Source: Dyadobacter sediminis (GTDB lineage Bacteria > Bacteroidota > Bacteroidia > Cytophagales > Spirosomataceae). Taken from it: a DNA stretch of 52,636 nt. How positions within the stretch are numbered: the stretch's first letter is position 1; each line of letters starts with the position of its first letter. Positions 15,389-23,951 of the stretch are shown here, piece by piece. The DNA lies in NCBI RefSeq assembly GCF_005860765.1, contig NZ_VCEI01000033.1:1-52636 (forward strand), read 5' to 3'. The notes beneath the pieces are model-generated. The model saw only the letters and a program-made list of their open reading frames with translations, made no database searches and was not told the DNA's origin. The position numbers and the translations under genes are program-made.

Positions 15389-16009
15389 TTATTTTGCCTT
15401 TACAACAATTTCAACCCTGCGGTTCATGTGCCTTCCCGAAGTCGTCTTATTGGAAGCTACCGGATCACTCTCCCCCTTGGACATTACGGTTATCTTGTCA
15501 GCTTGAATGTTTGCATTCTGTATCAGCCACTGTTTTACAGATTCGGCCCGCTGTTTGCCAAGTTCTTTGTTAAGGCCAGCTGATCCGGTTGAATCGGTAT
15601 TACCATAAACGGCAAGTGCATTTGTTGCAAAACGTTTTTGAAGTGAAGCGCTTATTTGTTTCAACTGGGTCTCGGCATTTTTCCGGACCTGATTTTCACC
15701 AGTAGCAAAAAGGATGTTTTCGCCCAGTGCGTAGATTGTATAGTTATCATCGCCGCTGATGGCAATAGATGTATCAGTAATCTCATCAAAGGTGGCCCTG
15801 TCAGTATCAAAGTCCACGTTGTCCCACTCCGGCACGGTGACGGCCTGAACATCGGTGGTGCTATCCGTGCTTGCAGCTACGTCTTTAACATCATCAAAGC
15901 CTTTATTGCATCCTCTAAGAAGAGCAATGAGTGCAATAATAGCCAGTAAAATCAACAGCCAGAACCACCAGGGGCGGCTGCGTTTGGGTTGAACATCTAG
16001 TTCTGCCAT
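15389..16009 (-). CDS. OmpA-family cell-envelope protein
   Basis: The product is 206 aa. One N-terminal transmembrane helix (WWFWLLILLAIIALIALL, residues about 14-31) is followed by a linker with Thr/Asp/Ser. A C-terminal OmpA/MotB peptidoglycan-binding domain (about 100-206) shows ILFATGENQVRKNAETQLKQ, YGNTDSTGSAGLNKELGKQR, AESVKQWL and GRHMNRRVEIVVKAK. The Asp/Arg pair needed for diaminopimelate binding appears present (TDS.., NRRVE). It probably tethers an inner-membrane anchor to peptidoglycan. A paralogue with the same neighbour is at 36327-36938. Confidence 0.9.
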   Translation of the reverse strand: MAELDVQPKRSRPWWFWLLILLAIIALIALLRGCNKGFDDVKDVAASTDSTTDVQAVTVPEWDNVDFDTDRATFDEITDTSIAISGDDNYTIYALGENILFATGENQVRKNAETQLKQISASLQKRFATNALAVYGNTDSTGSAGLNKELGKQRAESVKQWLIQNANIQADKITVMSKGESDPVASNKTTSGRHMNRRVEIVVKAK

Positions 16010-16387
16010 AGTAATAAGTAAATAGGTTAATTTTTGAATGGTTAATAAAGTGCGAGCGTGCTCAACGTGTTCTTTTCATTAACTCTATGCCAGTCCCTAT
16101 CCGTCCATATCGGTTATCTATTTACAAGCAAAGCCCTTATGGATTTGACGATATGGGGACGGACTTTCCATTTCCGGGGCAGAAAGAGTCAGTCAACACA
16201 TATCATCATTGCCTACTGATTCTTCAAGCGTGCTTTTGTTTGTTCAAGCATCAATATGGTAAAAGCAGCTTTGGGGATATGACTTATGCTAACACGCTTT
16301 GCTTATATCTTTTTTTGCGTTCCCAATTTCTCCCTAAATCAATTGGCATAATTTTCATTAGAGAATCTGCGAATATTCTCAACATTT
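16010..16387. other. Divergent intergenic region between OmpA (minus) and DUF892 (plus) genes
   Basis: An open frame of 109 codons on the plus strand (16087-16416) has no recognisable family, has atypical composition, and overlaps the start of the DUF892 gene, so I do not call it. The region presumably holds both promoters; I cannot pick a convincing -7/-33 pair. Confidence 0.4.
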
Positions 16388-16861
16388 ATGACAACACATC
16401 AACTATTAACTGCTGAGCTGCAGGAAATGCACTGGTTTGAAAATGCCTGGGTAACCATTCTTGGCCAACTTGGCAGGTCTACATGCCTTCCTGATCTGGG
16501 AAGTATATTAAAGAAAGAGCGTGCTTACACCCAGGAGCATGTTAACCGCCTCAAACAGGTTTTTGTATTGATCAATGAGCCCTCAGAAATAAAAGAATGT
16601 GAAGCGCTGGCAGGCTTGTTGGCAGATCTCAAAAAAGCCTGCGAAGGTATCGGGCAGCAAAACGATATTGAATGTGATATTTCTTTTGTGCTGGCTGTAA
16701 TTAAAGCCGCCAATTACCGGATAGGGGCTTATTCAGGGATTTTTCTCCTTGCTGATGCCTTACAGTATAAACAGGTCCAGGGATTGATCCAGGATACACT
16801 TGGTGAAGAAAAGCAAACAATCCTAGACTTACAGGCACTTTTGTCCCGTCAAAATTTATAG
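16388..16861 (+). CDS. YciE/DUF892 ferritin-like protein
   Basis: The product is 157 aa, nearly the YciE length (~165). Four predicted helices carry the ferritin-like spacing of acidic residues (ELQEMHWFENAWV; KKERAYTQEHVNRLKQVFVL; FVLAVIKAANYRIGAYSGIF; EEKQTILDLQALL). DUF892 proteins form dimeric four-helix bundles seen in stress and bactofilin-like loci; metal oxidation has been proposed, not proven. Some canonical diiron ligands look replaced (FENAWV rather than YxxE), so it may not bind a diiron centre. It lies divergently beside the OmpA/PRC pair, consistent with a shared stress response. Confidence 0.7.
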   Translation: MTTHQLLTAELQEMHWFENAWVTILGQLGRSTCLPDLGSILKKERAYTQEHVNRLKQVFVLINEPSEIKECEALAGLLADLKKACEGIGQQNDIECDISFVLAVIKAANYRIGAYSGIFLLADALQYKQVQGLIQDTLGEEKQTILDLQALLSRQNL

Positions 16862-16957
16862 TAATGGCAACCCATTAAAAAGCCATTACTTAAGTGCGTT
16901 GCACATTTAAAGAACATCTTATCAGATGGAGCCAGAGCCATCTGTAAGATGTTCTTT
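16862..16957. terminator. Two consecutive hairpins after the DUF892 gene
   Basis: The first hairpin pairs TAATGGC (16862) with GCCATTA (16882). The second pairs 16909-16921 (AAAGAACATCTTA) with 16945-16957 (TAAGATGTTCTTT), and the stem continues through AGATGG/CCATCT. The second stem can act in both directions. The rest of the gap to 17195 shows no gene. Confidence 0.6.
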
Positions 16958-17195
16958 GCCTAATTACAAAGGTTCATTCCACTTCATACAATTAGATTTT
17001 GGTTGTCGCAAATACTACATGTAAGTAGGCAGATAGTGTTTTGAACCTCTATTTTAAGTCTTGTAATACAAAGTGGAATAGCCTTAGCAGCTACCGCAGC
17101 ATTTGCCAAATCATAGGCCGGCTTATTAGTCCAAACCTTCAATCTAAGCTCCCCTAATCAGAAACCTGCCTGCCCTGAGAGGTAAGGCCAGCTCA

Positions 17196-17471
17196 TCAAA
17201 ATAATAATCGATGATTTTGGGGATAAGAAAGATAGTATGCAATGATTAATTCGCCCAGGCTGACAATCACCGCATCTGTTTTTCTCATAAAGGCAAACAG
17301 TAAATCCAGACTTAGATCATGCAAGTATAACATATCAGTATTTTGTCTGCTATACACTTTAAATGGTTTTCCGATCATGCTGGCCCCTGCTTTATAAGGA
17401 GCATAATCATCCAGATTGAAAAATGGTATTTCTGCTAAAAATTGGTAACCGTTGATAAACATAAATGACAA
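17196..17471 (-). CDS. Hypothetical protein, 91 aa
   Basis: The sequence opens MSFMFINGYQFLAEIPFFNL and ends LIIAYYLSYPQNHRLLF. It mixes aromatic and hydrophobic segments without a clear signal peptide. No motif or family recognised. It lies about 80 bp downstream of the receiver-domain gene on the same strand. Codon use is similar to neighbours, which gives mild support that it is expressed. Confidence 0.35.
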   Translation of the reverse strand: MSFMFINGYQFLAEIPFFNLDDYAPYKAGASMIGKPFKVYSRQNTDMLYLHDLSLDLLFAFMRKTDAVIVSLGELIIAYYLSYPQNHRLLF

Positions 17472-17552
17472 GACATTTTACAGGATTTAATCCCGAATTT
17501 AAAAACACCTTTTTAAAGTTAATAGCCCTGCGTTATTGGTGCTACATGCCAG

Positions 17553-17957
17553 TTATAGATACGCCCGATCTTGTTTCAACAGGCTTTCAATTTGACGTGC
17601 AAGGGTGGAAATAGTGCCGGTTTTCTCTATGAGCTTATTGATGCCTTGATGTTCGAGCTCTGCCTGCCAGTGCAGCGGTATCCTGCTGGAATAGGCCGCA
17701 ATGCGTGGGTTACCAAAGCCTTGCAATATTTTTAAATGCCCCAGACATTCCTCCCAGTCGATCCTGGGGAAATCCGGATCAATAAAAATATACCCGGGCA
17801 GACGGTCCGATTGGCTGCTCAAATAGGCGATAGCGGAGCTGCAATCTTTAAAGGACAGGAATTTGATGGGCACTGGGAGGTCAGAGACGGCCATCTGAAA
17901 GAATTGCTGGTCATCGTCATCTGCATCGATCAAAAGTATTAATTCTTTATCAGTCAT
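17553..17957 (-). CDS. Single-domain response regulator (CheY-like)
   Basis: The product is 134 aa, a receiver domain and nothing else. The acidic pocket is seen as LLIDADDDDQQFFQMAV (Asp cluster about 11-16), the phospho-acceptor Asp in YIFIDPDFPR (about 59), a switch Ser in AAYSSR, and a Lys near LIEKTG. The Pro-Asp-Phe after the acceptor is a slight departure from the usual D.xMP. In Bacteroidota such free receivers commonly work in phosphorelays with hybrid kinases. Related receivers are at 34352, 35454, 48615 and 49089. Confidence 0.8.
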   Translation of the reverse strand: MTDKELILLIDADDDDQQFFQMAVSDLPVPIKFLSFKDCSSAIAYLSSQSDRLPGYIFIDPDFPRIDWEECLGHLKILQGFGNPRIAAYSSRIPLHWQAELEHQGINKLIEKTGTISTLARQIESLLKQDRAYL

Positions 17958-18089
17958 AATCCAGGCTAATTCGTTCCTTAATCAAAGTATTATTTACATA
18001 CCGCTGGCAATATGAAACAGTATGGCAAAAAGGCTATCTTCGGCAAAAAAGTAGTTATCAGCACATTTAGATGTGCACTTGATGCAAGA

Positions 18090-19250
18090 TTACTTTTTGT
18101 CTTTTTTCTCCTTCTTTTCGTGCTTGTCTTTATCCTTGGAAAAGATCTTTTGCAAAAAGGTTTTCTTTTCCTGTTTTGGACTGTCTACCGAAGCGATGCT
18201 GATTTCACTGTCAATGGATGGCTGAATGGCTTGGATAAACGCATTTTGCAAAATATGACTCAATGCATACCAGATGTTTGTCTTGGGATCATCTAACCGG
18301 CCTTCAAAAGGTATTTTGGTAGCTACCTGGTCATTGGGATGGTTGCGAAGGATCTGGCCAACCCCACCAGCGATGCCCTCCCAGAGCTTTCTAAAAATAT
18401 TGTCATCCCTGTCTTCCTTTCCGAGCACGTCCAGGTCTTTAATAAGCGGTTTGACATACCCCGCAAATCGGTTATCCTTGGCAGCTACTTCGGTATAAAG
18501 GCCAAACCGGCCTTTATTGACATCTATTTTTGCATATGCCTGAAAAAAGTCATTAAGCTTGACCAGGTTGGTATTTTTGAGCTCTGCACTCATGTCAAAG
18601 GTGGGCTTGTCGGCCAGCGGGTTGAGCTTTGCATTCATAGTAAGTGTCCCTTCATAAATCCGCGCGGATGCATCGATGCTGGCCGGCAGTAGCGCCGTTG
18701 AATCATAACTATTGCGCAGGTTCTGGGCAAGTACATGCAGATCATCCATCTGGATATCCACCTTAGGAGTGGTACCCTGGTCTTTATAACGGACTGTGCC
18801 ATTACGGATCTCGCAACGGTTGATGCTCAAAGGCATAAAATCATCGAGCACCTTTTTGAAATCAGCAGAGTCCCTGGCAATTTCTTTGGGTTCTACCTTG
18901 TCTTTTGTAAAAACGAGCAGCGGCTTTTCGAAGGTCAATTCCCCGACAATAGAGCCCTTAAAGAGGGATTTCCATTCGATGGAAAGATCGATAACAGAAG
19001 CTGCAAAGAAAGGGGTCCGCTTGCCTGAGACGGTATCAGCTTTGTCCAGGTAAATACTGTCCACCCGGTAGGCACCCTTGATCAAGGCCAGGTCTATATC
19101 CTGTATATGGCCGTAGTAACCTTTCATCGAAGCCAAACTCTTGTTGGCGTAATGGAGCACGATATAGGGAAGGGCGATCCGGATTGCAATAATCAGTAAC
19201 AACACCCCTGTCAGAATCAAAGTGAGCTTCCTTTTTTTTGAGATTGGCAT
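18090..19250 (-). CDS. AsmA-like DUF748 family protein
   Basis: The product is 386 aa. One N-terminal transmembrane helix (LTLILTGVLLLIIAIRIALP) is followed by a long beta-rich periplasmic region with typical DUF748 phrasing (KGAYRVDSIYLDKADTVSGK; IVGELTFEKPLLVFTKDK; INRCEIRNGTVRYKD; PFEGRLDDPKTNIWYALSHI). The extreme C-terminus is a Lys/Glu/Asp run (KDKDKHEKKEKKDKK). AsmA/TamB relatives form bridge-like lipid conduits between the membranes; a role in envelope lipid maintenance is inferred. Confidence 0.8.
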   Translation of the reverse strand: MPISKKRKLTLILTGVLLLIIAIRIALPYIVLHYANKSLASMKGYYGHIQDIDLALIKGAYRVDSIYLDKADTVSGKRTPFFAASVIDLSIEWKSLFKGSIVGELTFEKPLLVFTKDKVEPKEIARDSADFKKVLDDFMPLSINRCEIRNGTVRYKDQGTTPKVDIQMDDLHVLAQNLRNSYDSTALLPASIDASARIYEGTLTMNAKLNPLADKPTFDMSAELKNTNLVKLNDFFQAYAKIDVNKGRFGLYTEVAAKDNRFAGYVKPLIKDLDVLGKEDRDDNIFRKLWEGIAGGVGQILRNHPNDQVATKIPFEGRLDDPKTNIWYALSHILQNAFIQAIQPSIDSEISIASVDSPKQEKKTFLQKIFSKDKDKHEKKEKKDKK

Positions 19251-19399
19251 ATTGTACCAGGTTTTAATTGAAATATGTTTGCCTGGTTAAAAAAGGATGC
19301 CAGTTTTAAAACATGGGTTCGCAGTTCGTCTGGGAGTAGGTGGCTGAGTTGGTGTGCTGGGCGCTATACTTTTTGCACCGAAGTCAGAGTGTAAACCAT

Positions 19400-19650
19400 T
19401 GTTAGCAAAAGCGACAGATACAATAGAGGTTTACAGGCGAAACGAAATCAGCTGCGAAAATCTTAAGCTGTGAAATTAGGAAGTTGCAAAGGGTGAAGGA
19501 ATTAGCTTTGGCTTGAAAGGATGCATTTACTGCTTCTTGACGACTGGGGACTACAACTTTGGATAACCATGCCAAAATGGCCATCATGCAGATCATAGAA
19601 GATAGACATGCTAAATCTGCGACCATTATTACTTCGCAGTTACCAATCAA
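19400..19650 (+). pseudogene. istB: Remnant of an IS21-family helper ATPase (IstB)
   Basis: Between about 19549 and 19650 the plus strand reads LDNHAKMAIMQIIEDRHAKS then ATIITSQLPINK, matching the sensor region of IstB (..IIEDR...STIITSQLPV..W). Just upstream, one frame off, is LLLLDDWGLQL, the Walker B segment (LLIIDDFGL). No IstA, Walker A or terminal repeats are visible. It is a short, frameshifted relic of a past insertion. Confidence 0.55.
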
Positions 19651-19805
19651 CAAATGCGAATAGGATTGAAGGGCAGTCGATGAGAGTTCGGATGAATATG
19701 CAACAAAATCAAGTTTGGTTGTTAGTTTATAGATTTAGCACATCAAAGCTGGGTGAAAGTAGGCCTGTTTTTAAACATTTCCTTAAATTCTGGCCGACTG
19801 GACCG

Positions 19806-20224
19806 CTATACAAAGTCAGTGCATTTCATTAAATGGGTTAATTCACTTGCTAGTTCCTGGATCAGTTTTCGCAGCTGACTTTCAGACAAGCCACTGTAAC
19901 GCAGCTTTAAAAGCATTGACTGATCCGGCTCCATTTTTTTAGCTTCCAGTATTTGGGGTGGGTAAGGCCGATAAGTGGGCGAAAGGTCTCTTCATTGGGT
20001 TCCTTGATCAAAACATCAAGCTCACTCTTGCCTGCTTCTACCAGATATTCACATCTTGTTATTCTCACCGATCTTCCTGATTGCAAGACCAGTGTTTTTT
20101 CCAATTTCATTTCTGGTAAAGCGGCTTTTAATAAAACAGCAATATGTGCCAGCAAGGATTTTAAATACCGATTGCCACTATTATTTTTGATTGATACCAA
20201 GAGTTGATTCACTTGTGTTTGCAT
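19806..20224 (-). CDS. Unknown protein, 105 aa plus a -1 frame continuation
   Basis: The main frame (19907-20224) reads MQTQVNQLLVSIKNNSGNRY ... HPKYWKLKKWSRISQCF. At an A7 run (19934-19940) the -1 frame gives KLKK-MEPDQSMLLKLRYSGL then SESQLRKLIQELASELTHL, ending at 19806, and looks more protein-like than the 0-frame tail. The bases CT-A-AAA-AAA form a classical slippery heptamer. The ATG inside could also start a separate overlapping 42-aa frame. A simple indel is equally possible. Helical and charged; no family recognised. Confidence 0.45.
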
Positions 20225-20637
20225 TCAGAGATCAACACAGGTCTGTTTTTGATGTCTTGATCCTACTTTAAAAAGGTATTTCTTGTGAATTATTGTATTT
20301 CACCCTGATCAAATACGGGAAAATGTTCCAAACCAGGCGCCAGCCCGGTACGTTTTGAGCCCGGAAAAGAATAGGCTAGAAAGCACCAACGGGTTACAGG
20401 CCAGGATATTTAATAACAGTCGGCAGAAAAAATGCGTTTGTTTTACATCCGCAGGGATGAATTCCCTAAGTCATTAATTGCCATGTATGGCAAAGCAGGT
20501 AAAAGGAGCCCGAGACGGTCAGGGAATTGGTGAAGGGCCGGACTTGATATACCGGCCCATTATGCAGATCTTATTCAGGTTACAGCCAGGTATCTAATTG
20601 AGTTTTCAGCACATTGCTCTACAATTATTTATCTAAA
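20225..20637. other. 413-bp gap with no recognisable gene
   Basis: I see no open frame with family signatures, RNA gene or repeat here. It contains the upstream region of the 20224 gene and the downstream side of the flavoprotein gene. Confidence 0.4.
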
Positions 20638-21225
20638 TCATGGGATCAGTAGCCTGTCCTTTACCAACTGGCAACATGTATCTATCCAGGCTTGTCTTTC
20701 TGTACAGGTACTAGACACTACGATGCTAAACATGCTGCGTGTAAAATGCTCAACGCCCAGGAAATTGGCAATACAATGTCTCCATATATTTTCAAGTGGG
20801 TCATGGAAAACGGCCATCTCTCTTTCAGTGTTGGTATTGGAAGTATTGAACACAAAAAAATACCTTAGCTTCAAAAGTTTAACAGGGTCCCCTTCTCCGT
20901 TGTCATTAAACCCGTATCCGACGTTCAAGCGTATCACCCTATCTATCCAACCTTTCAGAATTGCCGGTGGTGCCCCCCACCAATTGGGGTGAATGATAAT
21001 AAGGCAGTCGGCCGCTTGCAGGGCATGGCAATAGGGCAAAATATCATCGGAGAAATAATTAATGTCCAGCAACTCGTTTTCCTTTAAAATAGGGTCAAAG
21101 CTATCCCTATACAAATCATGTATGGTTACCGTATGGAATGGCTGTAATATTTTGACTATTTGCTTACAGAGCCCATGACTTAAACTCTCACTTCGGGGAT
21201 GAGCTAGGACGACTAAAACATTCAT
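20638..21225 (-). CDS. NAD(P)H:quinone oxidoreductase-like flavodoxin-fold protein
   Basis: The product is 195 aa, the usual length for the MdaB/KefF/NQO1 group. The FMN-phosphate loop is HPRSESLSHGLC (about 9-20). The signature HPNWWGAPPAILKGWIDRVI (about 79-98) is diagnostic. A middle GYGFNDNGEG loop and FNTSNTNTEREM follow. It would catalyse two-electron reduction of quinones at the cytoplasmic face, avoiding semiquinone radicals; it may alternatively regulate a cation antiporter, as KefF does. The substrate is not predictable. Confidence 0.85.
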   Translation of the reverse strand: MNVLVVLAHPRSESLSHGLCKQIVKILQPFHTVTIHDLYRDSFDPILKENELLDINYFSDDILPYCHALQAADCLIIIHPNWWGAPPAILKGWIDRVIRLNVGYGFNDNGEGDPVKLLKLRYFFVFNTSNTNTEREMAVFHDPLENIWRHCIANFLGVEHFTRSMFSIVVSSTCTERQAWIDTCCQLVKDRLLIP

Positions 21226-21277
21226 TGGATTTATCTTGTGGATGCGCTATTTACGTAGTTTGCAGGCAGCAAAATTC

Positions 21278-21568
21278 TTATTTTGTTGACGAGCCGTCCT
21301 TTACCTGGTTGATAAAGTCATTGGACGGTTTGAAAAAAGGGACCTGGTGCGCTGGGACGATGATCGTAGATTTTTGAGCTATGTTTCTGGCTGTTTTCTC
21401 TGCTCTTTGCTTCACAACGAAACTGCCAAAACCACGGAAATAAATATTTTCCCCTTCGCTAAGAGATGTTTTAATGGTAGTAAAAAATGCCTCGAGAACA
21501 TTTTCAATCTCTTCTCTCTGCATCCCTGTCTTTTCAGCTATTCTAGAAATCGTGTCTGCTTTTGTCAT
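21278..21568 (-). CDS. HU/IHF-family DNA-binding protein
   Basis: The product is 96 aa. It shows the standard order: helical N-terminus (KADTISRIAEKTGMQREEIE), the conserved FRGFGSFVVKQR beta segment (about 44-55), a DNA-binding arm (RNIAQKSTIIVPAHQVPFFK) with Pro at the kink site, and the final F.PS helix. It bends and packs DNA as a dimer. The arm's ARN.....I.VPA.. pattern is closer to IHF-like HU variants of Bacteroidota. It is transcribed away from the stress module that starts at 21746. Confidence 0.9.
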   Translation of the reverse strand: MTKADTISRIAEKTGMQREEIENVLEAFFTTIKTSLSEGENIYFRGFGSFVVKQRAEKTARNIAQKSTIIVPAHQVPFFKPSNDFINQVKDGSSTK

Positions 21569-21745
21569 GTTCTTTGTTGTTACTGGTTATTCATTTGGCA
21601 AAACTACAAGTTTGAAGGCAAACGGTCACATTTCTCGTATTTCTATCCAAAACCTGCCTGCGGCGTATAGGTTTGCGGTGGTGTACTGGATTTTTACACT
21701 GGCACATTTTTAGTTTACGCTATTGCTCAACTAAAACTATATGTG

Positions 21746-22108
21746 ATGGGCTCGAAAAATAATGATGAAGAAAGGGATGGTTCTAATGGCGGCTTTGCGC
21801 TTGGGCTTCTAGTTGGCGCGACTATCGGCGCATTGGCTGCTGTGTTATTTGCGCCGAAATCCGGGCAGCAAACCCGTCAACAGCTGAAAGATCTGGCAAA
21901 CCAGCAAAAAGACAAACTGCGAAACCAATGGGAAGATACCAAAATCAATGCTGCTATAGCAGTTGATGATGCAAAAGAAAAACTAGGCGTAGTTGCTGAG
22001 CAGGCCAAGGGTACCGTGGATGGATTGGCTGATAAGGCCAAAGGAACAGTGGATCAGCTAGCTGAGGGGACAAAGGCAACCGTGGACAAATTTCAAAAAC
22101 GCTATTAA
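21746..22108 (+). CDS. YtxH-domain stress protein
   Basis: The product is 120 aa from ATG 21746 (GTG 21743 is also in frame). A single glycine-zipper membrane helix (GGFALGLLVGATIGALAAVL) is followed by FAPKSGQQTRQQLK, the YtxH hallmark. A long amphipathic tail has 11-residue-type repeats (AKGTVDGLADKAKGTVDQLA) like LEA or apolipoprotein helices. YtxH proteins are general-stress proteins of the membrane. Its stop overlaps the next start (TAATG), coupling it to the DUF2382 gene. Confidence 0.85.
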   Translation: MGSKNNDEERDGSNGGFALGLLVGATIGALAAVLFAPKSGQQTRQQLKDLANQQKDKLRNQWEDTKINAAIAVDDAKEKLGVVAEQAKGTVDGLADKAKGTVDQLAEGTKATVDKFQKRY

Positions 22109-22539
22109 TGTCTACCGGTAAGCAGCACCTAACAGATATTGTCACGGACTCGTCTTGCGATCAATCGCAAACGATTCCTGTCATCGAAGAAAAGTTGGTC
22201 ATTACCTCTGAAAATGTTGAAACGGGCCGGGTTCTGGTTTCTAAACGGGTCCTGGAAGAAGAGGCGACATGGAATGGCATAATCGCCAGGGAAGAATTGA
22301 GGGTGGAGAGAAAAGAGATTAATCAGTATGTCAAGGATGCCCCGGCTGCTGTCCGGCAGGAAGGGGATGTGACCATTGTCTCAGTTGTCAAAGAGGTACT
22401 GGTGGTTGAAAAGCGCCTGATGCTCGTAGAAGAACTGCATATTACCAGGCACCATCATCAAGAGCAACAGAGCTTTACAGAGACGTTACGGAAAGAAGAA
22501 GTGACCGTCTTCAGGAACGCCTCTGGCACAGATGTTTAA
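22108..22539 (+). CDS. Short DUF2382-like protein
   Basis: The product is 143 aa. It carries a DUF2382-like half: TIPVIEEKLVITSENVETGR then VLVSKRVLEE, and VTIVSVVKEVLVVEKRLMLV then EELHI. Start and previous stop overlap. It differs from the longer paralogues by lacking any N-terminal domain and having a His cluster (RHHHQEQQ). A paralogue in the same context is at 28918-29358. The function of the family is unknown; association with stress modules is by context. Confidence 0.75.
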   Translation: MSTGKQHLTDIVTDSSCDQSQTIPVIEEKLVITSENVETGRVLVSKRVLEEEATWNGIIAREELRVERKEINQYVKDAPAAVRQEGDVTIVSVVKEVLVVEKRLMLVEELHITRHHHQEQQSFTETLRKEEVTVFRNASGTDV

Positions 22540-22585
22540 TGTCAAGTCGTAATTCAATAAACTGAAACCTTTTAAATCAACAATC

Positions 22586-23470
22586 ATGGCTAATACAGTA
22601 GTTGGAATTTTCGAAAAAGCAATCGATGCCCAGCAAGCGCGAAGTTATTTACTGGCAAACGGATTCTCATCCAGTGAAGTCGATATTACAACGTCATCAT
22701 ACGATTCAGATACGATAGTACCAGCTGTTAAAAAAGATAATGAAGATTTTGGTGACCGCATCGGAAACTTCTTCAAAGATCTTTTTGACGGAGATGAAGA
22801 TGAAACCCGGCGTTACTCAGAAGCGGCAAGACGTGGGACAATTGTCACGGTGCATACAGCAAGTGCGGAGGGCGCGGAAACAGCTGCAAATATTTTGGAC
22901 CAATATGGCGCGGTCAATGTAAATGACACTGCTGTTAACTATTATGAGTCAAACCAGACAAATCCCGGTGCAGTTACCGATGTACCTGTAAATTCTTATA
23001 CTGACAATTCAGTTGACCCTTACCCAAACAGGTCGCTTAATACCGTTTCAGGCAGCTCAATAGGATCGGAAGGTCCAACAGAATCTTTACCGGTAATCAA
23101 AGAGGAATTGCAGGTTGGAAAGCGTGAGATTGAAACGGGTGGCGTGCGTCTAAGAAGCCGCATTATCGAGCGTCCTGTTCAGGAAAGCGTCCGGCTTCGT
23201 CAGGAGCAGGTAAATGTTGAAAGGACGCCTGTCGACAGGGTTGCATCCGAGTCAGATTTCGATACTTTCAAAGAAGGGACTATTGAAATGAAAGAATATG
23301 CGGAAGTGCCGGTTGTAAACAAGGAAGCACGGGTAGTAGAGGAGGTGAGCCTGAACAAAACCGTAGATGAGCGCCAGGAAGTAATTAATGAAACTTTGCG
23401 TAGTACTGAGGTTGAAGTTGAGGACCTTTCAGATGAAGAAAGGCTCAGAAGATCCCGCTTGGATTTATAA
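22586..23470 (+). CDS. GSP17M-like N-terminal domain + DUF2382 stress protein
   Basis: The product is 294 aa. The N-terminal part (about 1-110: TVVGIFEKAIDAQQARSYLL, then RRGTIVTVHTASAEGAETAA) resembles YflT/GSP17M heat-stress domains of the 'dodecin/PII-like' fold. An acidic low-complexity linker follows. The C-terminal DUF2382 (about 170-285) begins SLPVIKEELQVGKREIETGG then VRLRSRIIERPVQESV. A strong terminator follows at 23492. The paralogue 29393-30193 shares the same architecture. It probably belongs to one transcription unit with the YtxH and short DUF2382 genes. Confidence 0.85.
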   Translation: MANTVVGIFEKAIDAQQARSYLLANGFSSSEVDITTSSYDSDTIVPAVKKDNEDFGDRIGNFFKDLFDGDEDETRRYSEAARRGTIVTVHTASAEGAETAANILDQYGAVNVNDTAVNYYESNQTNPGAVTDVPVNSYTDNSVDPYPNRSLNTVSGSSIGSEGPTESLPVIKEELQVGKREIETGGVRLRSRIIERPVQESVRLRQEQVNVERTPVDRVASESDFDTFKEGTIEMKEYAEVPVVNKEARVVEEVSLNKTVDERQEVINETLRSTEVEVEDLSDEERLRRSRLDL

Positions 23471-23491
23471 TCGATATAAGCATTACATTAT

Positions 23492-23517
23492 AAGGCACCC
23501 ATCCCGGTGCCTTTTTT
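23492..23517 (+). terminator. Rho-independent terminator after the first DUF2382 module
   Basis: AAGGCACC pairs with GGTGCCTT around CATCCC, followed by a run of T. It is placed between convergent genes. Confidence 0.85.
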
Positions 23518-23528
23518 GTTACACTGCC

Positions 23529-23873
23529 TTATAAATCCATTCTCACCAAGTCAGCCAATTTCTGCGGTGCTACCGTACAATAGGCCGTCGTGAGGGCATC
23601 TTTAAATAGATCCTGATGCACTTTTTCCATTTCGATCAGCGTCCATCCCTGCTTGCCCCACTTATTATCCACAGGAAAAATGACTGTCTGGTCGCCTGAG
23701 CAGAATACGCTCTGATCAACCTCTGATAATTTGATACTCGCCCGTTTCAGCTGCTCATCGTAGGTAGCAAATATCTTCTTCTTCACCCGGAAAGAAATCT
23801 TTTCGAAGTGTGGCTCCTGGGTGACTTCGGGGAAAGTCAAGGCCATTTCTCTTATTTGATTAAAAGTTACCAC
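23529..23873 (-). CDS. MmcQ/YjbR-family protein
   Basis: The product is 114 aa with the family's landmarks: EMALTFPEVTQEPHFEKISF near the N-terminus, KKIFATYDE, and the C-terminal NKWGKQGWTLIEMEKV motif (the GW.. turn). MmcQ/YjbR proteins are small CyaY-like-fold proteins, commonly annotated as DNA-binding, with unproven targets. It is convergent with the DUF2382 module. Confidence 0.85.
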   Translation of the reverse strand: MVTFNQIREMALTFPEVTQEPHFEKISFRVKKKIFATYDEQLKRASIKLSEVDQSVFCSGDQTVIFPVDNKWGKQGWTLIEMEKVHQDLFKDALTTAYCTVAPQKLADLVRMDL

Positions 23874-23951
23874 GAGTCGTTAGCGGTTTCGGTACTAGAC
23901 TGATTGATATGGTTTGTCCACATGCATACGGCATTTGTATGTGGAGAGTGT

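Noticed and set aside
16087..16416. 109-codon plus-strand frame before the DUF892 gene
   Set aside because: No family signature, composition unlike neighbouring genes, and overlap with the clear DUF892 start.
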